From: an uncultured Clostridia bacterium
GTDB lineage: Bacteria > Bacillota > Clostridia > Christensenellales > Aristaeellaceae
Assembly: GCA_946413245.1 (NCBI GenBank)
Contig: CAMKJS010000028.1
Coordinates: 1 to 35,415 of the forward strand
Direction of reading: 5' to 3'
DNA: 35,415 nt
Position 1 is the first letter of the stretch. Each line of letters opens with the position of its first letter. The notes below the pieces were generated by a model, which made no database searches, was not told the origin of the DNA, and was given only the letters and a program-made list of their open reading frames with translations. The position numbers and the translations under genes were made by a program. Below, piece after piece: positions 26,453-33,172 of this stretch.

Positions 26453-26487
26453 TGCATATTATTCACTTTTTAATGCATATTTATTAA
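26453..26487 (+). promoter_or_regulatory. Pair of ARG-box-like sites upstream of argG
   Basis: TGCATATTATTCA (26453-26465) and TGCATATTTATTAA (26474-26487) resemble the ArgR half-site pattern TGNAT-N4-ATTCA. The first is one base short and the second has one mismatch. They start 21 bases apart, two helical turns, as ArgR hexamers prefer. The argG promoter begins 42 bases beyond the second site. Confidence 0.55.
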
Positions 26488-26528
26488 AAATCTTGCATAG
26501 ATTTTTTCTTGTTTTTCCCATTTTTGTA

Positions 26529-26557
26529 TTGACATTCCGATTTTTCGGGTGTATATT
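26529..26557 (+). promoter_or_regulatory. Sigma-A promoter of the arginine operon
   Basis: TTGACA (26529-26534), a 17-base spacer and TATATT (26552-26557). Transcription should start near 26564, giving a leader of under 30 bases to the argG ATG at 26592. Confidence 0.9.
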
Positions 26558-26561
26558 CTCA

Positions 26562-26575
26562 TGCATAAACATTCA
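26562..26575 (+). promoter_or_regulatory. ARG-box-like operator at the argG transcription start
   Basis: TGCATAAACATTCA fits TGNAT-N4-ATTCA exactly in both half-sites and lies over the predicted start of transcription, directly before the ribosome site. ArgR bound here would block initiation. Together with the upstream pair it could form a repression loop. Confidence 0.65.
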
Positions 26576-26591
26576 CGAAGGAGGGGTTCCC

Positions 26592-27818
26592 ATGAATAAA
26601 GAAAATATCAAAAAGATCGTTCTCGCCTATTCCGGCGGTCTGGATACGTCCGTGATCATCCCGTGGCTGAAGGAGAATTACAACAATCCCGAGATCATCG
26701 CCGTATCCGGCAACGTGGGCCAGGCGGGCGAGCTGGACGGGCTGGAGGAAAAGGCCCTGAAGACCGGCGCCTCCAAGCTGTACATCCTGGATCTGACGGA
26801 TGAATATGTGAATGAATACATCATGCCCACCATGAAGGCCGGCGCCGTCTACGAGGAATATCTGCTGGGCACCAGCCACGCCCGGCCCTGCATCGCCAAG
26901 GGCCTGGTGGAAATCGCGAAGAAGGAAGGGGCGGACGCCATCTGCCACGGCTGCACCGGCAAGGGGAACGACCAGGTCCGCTTCGAGCTGGCTGTCAAGC
27001 ATTTCGCGCCGGATATGCACATCATCGCTCCCTGGCGGGAGTGGGACATCCAGTCCCGGGAAGAGGAGATCGATTACGCCGAGGCGCACAACGTCCCGCT
27101 GAAGATCACCCGGGAGACCAATTATTCCAAGGATAAGAACCTCTGGCACCTGAGCCATGAGGGCCTGGACCTGGAGGATACCGGCAACGAGCCCCAGTAC
27201 GAGAAACCCGGCTTCCTGGAAATGAGCGTTTCCCCGATGGACGCGCCAGACGAGCCCACCTACATCACCCTGGATTTCGTGCAGGGCATTCCGGTAGCGC
27301 TGGACGGAGAGAAGCTCTCCCCCAAGGAAATCATCCTGAAGCTCAATGAACTGGGCGGAAAGAACGGCATCGGCATCATCGATATCGTGGAGAACCGGCT
27401 GGTAGGCATGAAGTGCCGCGGCGTGTACGAGACTCCCGGCGGCACCATCCTGTACAAAGCCCACGAGGCGCTGGAGTCCATCTGCCTGGACAAGATGACG
27501 CTGCACGAGAAGCAGCGGATCGCCATCACCTTCGCGGAGCTGGTCTACAACGGCCTGTGGTTCTCCCCCCTGCGGGAAGCCCTCTCCGCCTTTGTGGACA
27601 AGACCCAGGAGCGGGTCACCGGCACCGTGAAGCTGAAGCTCTACAAGGGCAACATCATCCGGGCCGGCCTCTGGAGCGAATATTCCCTGTATTCCGAGGA
27701 TATCGCTACCTTCGGCGCCAGCGATTACAACCAGAAGGATTCCGCCGGCTTCATCACCCTCTTCGGCCTGCCTACCAAGGTTCAGGCGCTGGTGGACGCC
27801 GCCCGGAAAAAGAACTGA
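26592..27818 (+). CDS. argG: Argininosuccinate synthase
   Basis: Joins citrulline and aspartate with ATP to form argininosuccinate, the penultimate step of arginine synthesis. The 408-residue protein has the N-type ATP pyrophosphatase loop [11 protein letters not shown] (about 13-23), [29 protein letters not shown] and [14 protein letters not shown], all family hallmarks. The ATG at 26592 follows GAAGGAGGGG. It is the first gene of the cluster, transcribed from the promoter at 26529-26557 under probable ArgR control. argH, its usual partner, is not in the window. A hairpin (27853-27886) separates it from argC. Confidence 0.97.
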   Translation: MNKENIKKIVLAYSGGLDTSVIIPWLKENYNNPEIIAVSGNVGQAGELDGLEEKALKTGASKLYILDLTDEYVNEYIMPTMKAGAVYEEYLLGTSHARPCIAKGLVEIAKKEGADAICHGCTGKGNDQVRFELAVKHFAPDMHIIAPWREWDIQSREEEIDYAEAHNVPLKITRETNYSKDKNLWHLSHEGLDLEDTGNEPQYEKPGFLEMSVSPMDAPDEPTYITLDFVQGIPVALDGEKLSPKEIILKLNELGGKNGIGIIDIVENRLVGMKCRGVYETPGGTILYKAHEALESICLDKMTLHEKQRIAITFAELVYNGLWFSPLREALSAFVDKTQERVTGTVKLKLYKGNIIRAGLWSEYSLYSEDIATFGASDYNQKDSAGFITLFGLPTKVQALVDAARKKN

Positions 27819-27852
27819 TTCATCCGGCTTCGCGCTGCGGCGCGTCCTTATT

Positions 27853-27886
27853 CCCGCCCCGCCGGCGGTCTTCCGCCCGGGGCGGG
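27853..27886 (+). terminator. GC-rich hairpin between argG and argC (partial terminator or processing site)
   Basis: CCCGCCCC (27853-27860) pairs with GGGGCGGG (27879-27886), with an inner GGCGG / CCGCC stem. The following CTTGCGTGTTTTA is only a weak T tract. It could lower expression of downstream genes relative to argG or stabilise the argG message. Confidence 0.55.
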
Positions 27887-27911
27887 CTTGCGTGTTTTAT
27901 CAGGAGGCATC

Positions 27912-28847
27912 ATGACCCGCATTTTCATTGACGGCAGCGCCGGCACCACGGGGCTGCGGATCCGGGAACGGCTCGCCGCCCGGAAGGATCTGGACCTGAT
28001 CACCCTTCCGGAGGAAGTCCGGAAGGATCCTGCCGCCCGGCAGGAGGCCCTGAACACGGCGGACATTTCCTTTCTTTGCCTGCCGGATGACGCCGCCCGG
28101 GAGGCCGTTTCCCTGGTCACTTCTTCTTCCGCGGTGCTCATCGACACCTCCACCGCCCACCGGACGGCTGAGGGCTGGGTCTACGGGTTTCCGGAACTGA
28201 AGGGGCAGCGGGAAGCGCTCCGCGACGCGAAGCGCATCGCCAACCCGGGCTGCCACGCCACCGGCTTCATTTCCCTGACGGCGCCGCTGCGGGAAGCGGG
28301 ACTTTTGCGCAGCAGCGTCCGCCTTTCCTGTTTTTCCCTCACCGGGTATTCCGGCGGCGGCAAGAAAATGATCGCGGAATATGAAGCGGAGGAGCGGTAT
28401 TCCCTGCTGGACGGTCCCCGGCAGTACGGCCTGACGCAGGCCCACAAGCACCTGCCGGAGATGGCTGCTCTCTGCGGCCTCGAGCATCCGCCTGTCTTCT
28501 GCCCCATCGTGGCGTCCTATTACGCGGGTATGGAGGTTACCGTCCCGCTGACTCCGGCGGAAACCGACGCGACCCCGGAGGAAATCCGGGAGGTTTACCG
28601 GGAGTATTATCAGGATGGTCTGGTGCGCTTCGCCGAAGCGCCGGACGAAAGCGGTTTCCTGTCCGCTTCCGCTTATGCCGGGAGGGACGATCTGGAAATC
28701 TCCGTGTACGGAAACGCGGACCGCATGATCCTGACCGCCCGGTTTGACAATCTGGGCAAGGGAGCCTCCGGCGCCGCCATTCAGAACATGAATCTGGTGC
28801 TGGGCCTGCCGGAAAACACCGGGCTTTCGGAGGGGCTGCATGACTGA
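27912..28847 (+). CDS. argC: N-acetyl-gamma-glutamyl-phosphate reductase, type 2
   Basis: Reduces N-acetylglutamyl 5-phosphate with NADPH to the semialdehyde, the third step to ornithine. The 311-residue length and N-terminus MTRIFIDGSAGTTGLRIRER are those of the short type 2 ArgC. The active-site Cys is C114 in IANPGCHATGFI, and TSTAHR and KHLPEM are also conserved. The ATG at 27912 has CAGGAGG five bases before it. The stop overlaps the start of the acetyltransferase gene by 8 bases (ATGACTGA), so those two are coupled. Confidence 0.96.
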   Translation: MTRIFIDGSAGTTGLRIRERLAARKDLDLITLPEEVRKDPAARQEALNTADISFLCLPDDAAREAVSLVTSSSAVLIDTSTAHRTAEGWVYGFPELKGQREALRDAKRIANPGCHATGFISLTAPLREAGLLRSSVRLSCFSLTGYSGGGKKMIAEYEAEERYSLLDGPRQYGLTQAHKHLPEMAALCGLEHPPVFCPIVASYYAGMEVTVPLTPAETDATPEEIREVYREYYQDGLVRFAEAPDESGFLSASAYAGRDDLEISVYGNADRMILTARFDNLGKGASGAAIQNMNLVLGLPENTGLSEGLHD

Positions 28848-29340
28848 GGAACGAACCGAAAACATCAGTATCGACGATGTGCTGATCGAGCCCATGACCA
28901 TTGCGGATTATTCCGACGTACGGGCGCTGTGGATGACCATCCGGGGCTTCGGGATCCGCGCGCTGGACGACTCCCGGGAGGATATCGAACGCTTTATTCA
29001 GCGGAACCCCACCACCAGTGTGGTGGCCCGGCTGCACGGGAAGATCATCGGCTCCATTCTCTGCGGCTCAGACGGCCGCCAGGGAGCCCTGTATCACGTG
29101 TGCGTGGCCCGGCCCTACCGGCGTATGGGAATCGGCACCCGCATGGTAGGCCGCTGTATGCAGCAGCTGAAGGAGATGGGCATCAACAAGGTGGCTCTCA
29201 TCGCCTTCACAGGCAACGACGCGGGCAACGCCTTCTGGACGCAGATCGGCTGGAAGCGCTCCGACGTCAACTACTATGAATTCCTGCTGAACGAGAAAAA
29301 CATCACCCGGTTCATCGGCGAGGAAGATGTTCAGAGTTGA
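28840..29340 (+). CDS. GNAT-family N-acetyltransferase in the arginine operon
   Basis: A 166-residue acetyl-CoA-dependent acetyltransferase. The CoA pyrophosphate loop is RPYRRMGIGTRMV (about 90-102), preceded by the strand YHVCVA, with a later NDAGNAFWTQIGWKRSDVNYYEF typical of GNAT C-termini. GGAGGGG precedes the ATG, which overlaps the argC stop. Located between argC and argJ, it may be a short N-acetylglutamate synthase that tops up the acetylated pool recycled by ArgJ. Some bacteria use GNAT-only proteins of this size for that step, but other substrates are possible. The last codons CAG AGT TGA lie in the heptad repeat that follows, so the repeat appears to have replaced the original 3' end. 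Confidence 0.85.
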   Translation: MTEERTENISIDDVLIEPMTIADYSDVRALWMTIRGFGIRALDDSREDIERFIQRNPTTSVVARLHGKIIGSILCGSDGRQGALYHVCVARPYRRMGIGTRMVGRCMQQLKEMGINKVALIAFTGNDAGNAFWTQIGWKRSDVNYYEFLLNEKNITRFIGEEDVQS

Positions 29341-29352
29341 GAGCGGAGAGCG
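29332..29352 (+). repeat. Heptanucleotide tandem array (GAGAGCG-like), copy A
   Basis: Three 7-base units, CAGAGTT, GAGAGCG and GAGAGCG, begin inside the acetyltransferase gene and run across its stop codon. They lead directly into the 53-base hairpin repeat, as on the other strand near 3845-3872. Confidence 0.7.
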
Positions 29353-29355
29353 AGC

Positions 29356-29408
29356 GAGAGAAGCGTCAGCACAGTGTGCTGTCCGGCGTAAGCCGGAAGC
29401 GACTTGAG
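29356..29408 (+). repeat. 53-base two-hairpin intergenic repeat, copy A
   Basis: Matches 3793-3845 (minus strand) at 47 of 53 positions without gaps. Hairpin 1 is CAGCAC-AGT-GTGCTG and hairpin 2 is CCGGC-GTAA-GCCGG. The difference from copy B at one pair of hairpin 1 keeps the pairing (C-G versus T-A). It ends in GCGACTTGAG, close to the box GCGACTATTGAG that ends the hairpin modules downstream. Confidence 0.85.
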
Positions 29409-29420
29409 CTCGTTAGCGCG

Positions 29421-29466
29421 AAAAGGAGCATGAAGCCCGCCCCAAGGGCTTCATGCGACTATTGAG
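29421..29466 (+). repeat. Framed hairpin module (AAAAGGAGC ... GCGACTATTGAG), copy 1
   Basis: An AAAAGGAGC box (29421-29429), then a perfect 11-base-pair hairpin GCATGAAGCCC / GGGCTTCATGC (29428-29438 with 29446-29456), then GCGACTATTGAG (29455-29466). The same two boxes frame a different hairpin at 31817-31857. Relative to the licD-WalJ spacer the module looks inserted, as it is bounded by GCGACTTGAG and GCGACTATTGAG. Confidence 0.75.
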
Positions 29467-29490
29467 CGAACGTGCAGTGGAGATTTTTTC

Positions 29491-29574
29491 CCTTCCCCCT
29501 GAGAAAATCCGTACCGCATTTTTCCCCTTGAGGGGAAGGAGGCGGGGGGACAGGGTGAGACACTGTGGAACAGT
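29491..29574 (+). repeat. Palindromic cluster upstream of argJ
   Basis: Nested inverted repeats. CCTTCCCC (29491-29498) pairs with GGGGAAGG (29532-29539), TTCCCCT with AGGGGAA (29522-29537) as a short alternative hairpin, and ACTGT with ACAGT (29562-29574). Strand asymmetry is marked, with a C-rich arm and a G-rich arm. Together with the modules before it, it fills the 274-base GNAT-argJ spacer, which contains no gene. Confidence 0.6.
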
Positions 29575-29614
29575 AAGCACAAAACGATGGCCAAAGAAGG
29601 AGATTTTCAGGAAA

Positions 29615-30862
29615 ATGGAAATTCGTAAAATTGCCGGCGGCGTCACAGCGCCGAAAGGCTTCTCGGCCGCTTCCTGCGCGGCAGGCATCAAGTATCAGGG
29701 CCGGCCGGACATGGCCATGATCCGGAGCAGCGTTCCCTGCGCCGTGGCGGGTACGTTCACCTCGAACCTCGTGAAGGCCGCGCCGGTGCGCTGGGATATG
29801 CAGATCGTGAAGGAAAAGCAAGTCGCGCAGGCTGTGGTCGTCAACGCCGGCATCGCCAACGCTGCCACCGGCGCCACCGGGATGGAGCTGTGCCGGAAAA
29901 CCGCGGAGTTCACAGGCGAAGCCCTGCATATTCCCGCCGATTCCGTACTGCTTGGATCCACCGGCGTCATCGGGCCGAACCTGCCGTTGGACCGGATCAC
30001 CGCCGGCGTCGCCGCCATGGCGGAAACGCTTTCGGATTCTCCCGAAGCCGGCACGGCTGCCAGCCGGGCGATCATGACCACGGATACGGTGAACAAGGAG
30101 TTCGCGGCGGAATTCGAACTGCCCGCGGCGGACGGAAACGGCACCGTCACCGTGCGCGTCGGCGGCATGAGCAAGGGATCCGGCATGATTCATCCCAACA
30201 TGTGCACCATGCTGGGATATCTGACCACGGACTGTGCTGTCGATCCTTCCCTGCTGCAGGAGCTTCTGAGCGAAGTGGTGCCGGATACCTTCAATATGAT
30301 CTCCGTGGACGGAGACACCAGCACCAACGATACCCTGTTGCTCCTGGCCAACGGTCTCGCTGGCAACCGTCCCGTTACGGAGAAGGGTCCGGGTTACGAT
30401 CTGCTGAAGGAAGCCGTGTTCGGCATCTGCCGGGATCTTGCCGTCCGTATGGCGGGAGACGGTGAAGGCGCCACCCGGCTGATGGAAATGCGCGTAACGC
30501 ATGCGGACACGAAGGAACACGCCCGGATCCTGGCCCGTTCCGTGATTGCCTCCAGCCTGGTCAAGGCCATGGTCTTCGGGCGGGACGCGAACTGCGGCCG
30601 CATTCTCTGCGCCCTGGGCTATGCCGGCGCTCCCTTTGATCCGGATACGGTGGACGTATACCTGCTCGGGGACAAAGACACCGTCTGCTTCTGCAAGGCA
30701 GGCTGCGTGCTGCCCTTTGACGAGGAGAAAGCTCTGGAGCTTCTCTCCGGCAAGGAAGTACGCTTCTCCTGCGATCTGCACATGGGCGCCGAGGAAGCTG
30801 TCGCCTGGGGCTGCGACCTGACCTACGACTACGTCAAAATCAACGGCGACTACAGGAGTTGA
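29615..30862 (+). CDS. argJ: Bifunctional ornithine acetyltransferase / N-acetylglutamate synthase
   Basis: Moves the acetyl group from N-acetylornithine to glutamate, recycling it, and in bifunctional forms also uses acetyl-CoA. The 415-residue precursor has ATG at 29615 with AAGGAG 12 bases upstream and AGGA closer. It should self-cleave before T198 in GSGMIHPNMCTMLGYLTTD. The residue before the cleavage point is Cys (C197), where most relatives have Ala. Other conserved parts are GSTGVIGPNLPLDRI and NCGRILCALGYAG. The stop lies 5 bases before argB. A frame extending upstream to 29453 reads only repeat sequence and is rejected. Confidence 0.95.
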   Translation: MEIRKIAGGVTAPKGFSAASCAAGIKYQGRPDMAMIRSSVPCAVAGTFTSNLVKAAPVRWDMQIVKEKQVAQAVVVNAGIANAATGATGMELCRKTAEFTGEALHIPADSVLLGSTGVIGPNLPLDRITAGVAAMAETLSDSPEAGTAASRAIMTTDTVNKEFAAEFELPAADGNGTVTVRVGGMSKGSGMIHPNMCTMLGYLTTDCAVDPSLLQELLSEVVPDTFNMISVDGDTSTNDTLLLLANGLAGNRPVTEKGPGYDLLKEAVFGICRDLAVRMAGDGEGATRLMEMRVTHADTKEHARILARSVIASSLVKAMVFGRDANCGRILCALGYAGAPFDPDTVDVYLLGDKDTVCFCKAGCVLPFDEEKALELLSGKEVRFSCDLHMGAEEAVAWGCDLTYDYVKINGDYRS

Positions 30863-30867
30863 TTTGT

Positions 30868-31767
30868 ATGCAAAACCAGCTGACCAATATGGAGCGGGCG
30901 GAAGTCCTGACTGCCGCGCTCCCCTACATCCGCAAATATACCGGAAAGGTCGTCGTCGTCAAGTACGGCGGCAACGCCATGATCAACGAGCAGCTCAAGC
31001 AGCAGGTGATGGAAGACATCGTGCTGCTGTGGCTCATCGGTGTGCGAATCGTTCTGGTTCACGGCGGCGGCCCGGAGATCAACGATCTCATGGACCGGCT
31101 CGGCAAGAAGCCCGTGTTCGTGGACGGTCTCCGGGTCACGGACAAGGAAACCATGGACATCGTCCAGATGGTGCTGGCCGGAAAGGTCAACAAAACCCTG
31201 GTCAATCTGCTGGAGATGAAAGGCGGCAAAGCTGTCGGCCTCTCCGGCATGGACGGGCGGCTCCTGCAGTGCGTTGTGAAGGATGAGCGCCTGGGCTTCG
31301 TGGGTGAAATCCAGAAGGTGCATATCAATCCCGTCACGGACCTGCTGGACCGGGGGTATATCCCGGTTATCTCCACCGTGGGCTGCGACAAGAGCGGCAA
31401 TGCCTACAACATCAACGGGGATACCGCCGCGGCGTACATCGCCGGCGCCCTGCAGGCCGAACGCATGATCCTGATGACGGATATCGCCGGCGTCCTGCGG
31501 GATAAGAACGATCCTTCCACCCTGATTCCCCGGATCCAGCTGGATGAGCTCCCTTCCCTGTATCAGGACGGCATCATCTCCGGCGGAATGATCCCGAAGG
31601 TTGAATGCTGCGCCACAGCCCTCTCCCGGGGTGTGCACAACGTAACCATCATGGACGGCCGGGTGCCCCACTCCATCCTGATGGAGCTGCTGACCGACGA
31701 AGGCGCCGGCACCATGCTCACCCGTCCTGAACCCAGATTTGACTCAAGGAAGGACGGGTGGGAATGA
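30868..31767 (+). CDS. argB: Acetylglutamate kinase
   Basis: Phosphorylates N-acetylglutamate, usually the feedback-controlled step. The 299-residue protein has the amino-acid-kinase motifs VKYGGNAM (about 32-39), VHGGGPEIN, GLSGMDGRLLQ, NINGDTAAAYIAGAL and VECCATALSRGVHNVTIMDG. The start is the ATG at 30868 with AGGAG about 9 bases before it, rather than the TTG at 30859 that overlaps argJ. The N-terminus (QNQLTNMERAEVLTAALPYI) has the helix seen in arginine-sensitive kinases, so feedback inhibition is possible. Its stop codon lies in the first stem of the repeat that follows. Confidence 0.96.
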   Translation: MQNQLTNMERAEVLTAALPYIRKYTGKVVVVKYGGNAMINEQLKQQVMEDIVLLWLIGVRIVLVHGGGPEINDLMDRLGKKPVFVDGLRVTDKETMDIVQMVLAGKVNKTLVNLLEMKGGKAVGLSGMDGRLLQCVVKDERLGFVGEIQKVHINPVTDLLDRGYIPVISTVGCDKSGNAYNINGDTAAAYIAGALQAERMILMTDIAGVLRDKNDPSTLIPRIQLDELPSLYQDGIISGGMIPKVECCATALSRGVHNVTIMDGRVPHSILMELLTDEGAGTMLTRPEPRFDSRKDGWE

Positions 31768-31770
31768 AAC

Positions 31771-31824
31771 TGACGACCGCCTGTGGCGGAAATCTCGTCA
31801 GTTTCATTCTCAACCGAAAAGGAG
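31771..31824 (+). repeat. 54-base exact direct repeat, copy 1 (argB-argD spacer)
   Basis: Identical over 54 bases to 31876-31929. It forms a long hairpin. With upstream bases, GAATGAAACTGACGA (from 31762) pairs perfectly with TCGTCAGTTTCATTC over 15 base pairs, enclosing an inner CCGCC-TGT-GGCGG hairpin. The unit ends in CGAAAAGGAG. The argB stop codon is part of the outer stem. Confidence 0.95.
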
Positions 31825-31857
31825 CGAGCTCCGCAGTGCGGAGTCGCGACTATTGAG
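31817..31857 (+). repeat. Framed hairpin module (AAAAGGAGC ... GCGACTATTGAG), copy 2
   Basis: AAAAGGAGC (31817-31825), a hairpin GCGA(G)CTCCGC-AGT-GCGGAGTCGC (31824-31847, one bulged G) and GCGACTATTGAG (31846-31857). The frame boxes are the same as at 29421-29466, but the hairpin sequence is unrelated. Confidence 0.75.
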
Positions 31858-31875
31858 GTTGCGGAAATGACACGT

Positions 31876-31929
31876 TGACGACCGCCTGTGGCGGAAATCT
31901 CGTCAGTTTCATTCTCAACCGAAAAGGAG
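31876..31929 (+). repeat. 54-base exact direct repeat, copy 2, carrying the argD ribosome site
   Basis: Second copy of 31771-31824, offset by 105 bases. Its terminal AAAAGGAG, extended to AAAAGGAGG, is the Shine-Dalgarno sequence of argD, 7 bases before the ATG at 31937. The outer stem is weaker here because the bases before TGACGA differ. Confidence 0.95.
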
Positions 31930-31936
31930 GATTTTC

Positions 31937-33100
31937 ATGAATATTTACGAACTCGATCAGACCTACGTCGCCGGCACCTACAAGCGCTTCCCGGTGGAGA
32001 TCGTCGCCGGAAGAGGCTCCCTCGTGATGGACGAAGCCGGCAAGGAGTATATCGACATGGGCTCCGGTATCGCCGTCACCTCCTTCGGCATCGCGGATCC
32101 GGTCTGGATCCGGGCGGTGGAGGAGCAGATTCACAAGGTGCAGCACATGTCCAACCTGTACTACACCGAGCCCTGCGCCTTGCTGGCGGAAGCCCTGTGC
32201 AAAAAGACAGGCATGAGCCGGGTCTTCTTCGGAAACTCCGGCGCCGAGGCCAACGAATGCGCCATCAAGGTCGCCCGTAAATGGGCGGCGGAAAACAAAG
32301 GCCCGGACTGTTCCGTCATCGTGACCCTGGAAAACAGCTTCCACGGCCGCACGCTGACCACTCTGGCCGCCACCGGTCAGGAACATTACCATGAGCTGTT
32401 CCGGCCCCTGACTCCCGGTTTCGCCCATTTCCGCGCGGGAGATCTGGAGGCACTGAAAGCCCTGTGCGCCGGCGGAAACGTGGCCGCCGTACTGATTGAA
32501 TGTATTCAGGGCGAGGGCGGCGTGGTTCCGCTGGATCCGGGCTTCGCCTCCGCGCTGGACGATTTCACCCGGGAGAACAATATCCTCCTCATGGTGGACG
32601 AGGTGCAGACCGGTAACGGCCGCACCGGGAAAATCTACGCGTATCAGCATTACGGCCTGCATCCGGATGTGGTCACAACCGCCAAAGGGCTGGCCGGCGG
32701 CCTCCCCCTGGGGGCCTGCCTGATGTCTGAAAAGGTTTGTCACGTACTCTCCTACGGAGATCACGGCTCCACTTTCGGCGGCAACCCCGTGGCCAGCGCA
32801 GCGGCACTCTCGGTGGTGAACCGCCTGACAGACGATTTCCTGGCTGAAGTCGCGGAAAAGGGCAGTCTGCTCCGCGAGGCGTTCACCGGCGCTCCCGGAA
32901 TCGAGAGCGTTTCCGGCCTCGGGCTGATGCTGGGGCTGAAAACCGTGAAGCCTGCCTCCGAGGTCGTTTCCGCGTGCATGGAAAACGGCGTCCTCTGCCT
33001 GACCGCCAAGGATAAAGTGAGGCTGCTGCCCGCACTGAACATCCCGAACGATCTTCTCCGGAAAGCTGCCGACGTAATTCTTGCCGCCGCGGCTCAATAA
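31937..33100 (+). CDS. argD: Acetylornithine aminotransferase
   Basis: A PLP enzyme that transaminates N-acetylglutamate semialdehyde with glutamate to N-acetylornithine. The 387-residue class III aminotransferase has FFGNSGAEANECAIK (about 97-111), NSFHGRTL (133-140), ECIQGEGG (188-195), MVDEVQTGNGRTGK (219-232) and the PLP lysine K250 in TTAKGLAGG. Length and motifs are standard. The ribosome site comes from the second 54-base repeat. carA follows after 72 bases, in which no convincing promoter or terminator was seen. Confidence 0.96.
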   Translation: MNIYELDQTYVAGTYKRFPVEIVAGRGSLVMDEAGKEYIDMGSGIAVTSFGIADPVWIRAVEEQIHKVQHMSNLYYTEPCALLAEALCKKTGMSRVFFGNSGAEANECAIKVARKWAAENKGPDCSVIVTLENSFHGRTLTTLAATGQEHYHELFRPLTPGFAHFRAGDLEALKALCAGGNVAAVLIECIQGEGGVVPLDPGFASALDDFTRENNILLMVDEVQTGNGRTGKIYAYQHYGLHPDVVTTAKGLAGGLPLGACLMSEKVCHVLSYGDHGSTFGGNPVASAAALSVVNRLTDDFLAEVAEKGSLLREAFTGAPGIESVSGLGLMLGLKTVKPASEVVSACMENGVLCLTAKDKVRLLPALNIPNDLLRKAADVILAAAAQ

Positions 33101-33172
33101 TAATTGGCAATAGCAGCTAACAGCCGATGCGGAATATCTGACAAGGCTGTATACACGAAGGGAATGGAACGC

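Larger units (their letters stand above)
26261..26591. other. Divergent intergenic region between the ABC exporter and argG
   Basis: 331 bases without a gene. It holds the exporter promoter (left), a perfect 8-base-pair hairpin CTTTCCGG-CAAAT-CCGGAAAG (26407-26427), three ARG-box-like sites and the argG promoter. The right half (about 26440-26560) is far more AT-rich than the coding sequence. A reading frame upstream of the argG ATG crosses it but lacks a ribosome site and homology. Confidence 0.85.

Noticed and set aside
26442..26591. N-terminal extension of argG by 50 codons
   Set aside because: It would translate the promoter and ARG boxes. The ATG at 26592 has a strong ribosome site and is where ArgG homology begins.
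29430..29465. An 11-codon frame (MKPAPRASCDY) inside the first framed hairpin module as a leader peptide
   Set aside because: The AAAAGGAG box is one base from the ATG, too close for initiation, and the codons are dictated by the inverted repeat. It contains no arginine-codon run of an attenuator.
29453..29614. N-terminal extension of argJ by 54 codons
   Set aside because: The extension is encoded by repeat and palindrome sequence. Homology and a ribosome site place the start at 29615.
33101..33172. Separate promoter for carA
   Set aside because: TTGGCA and TATACA-like words occur, but not at proper spacing. carA is more likely read from upstream.
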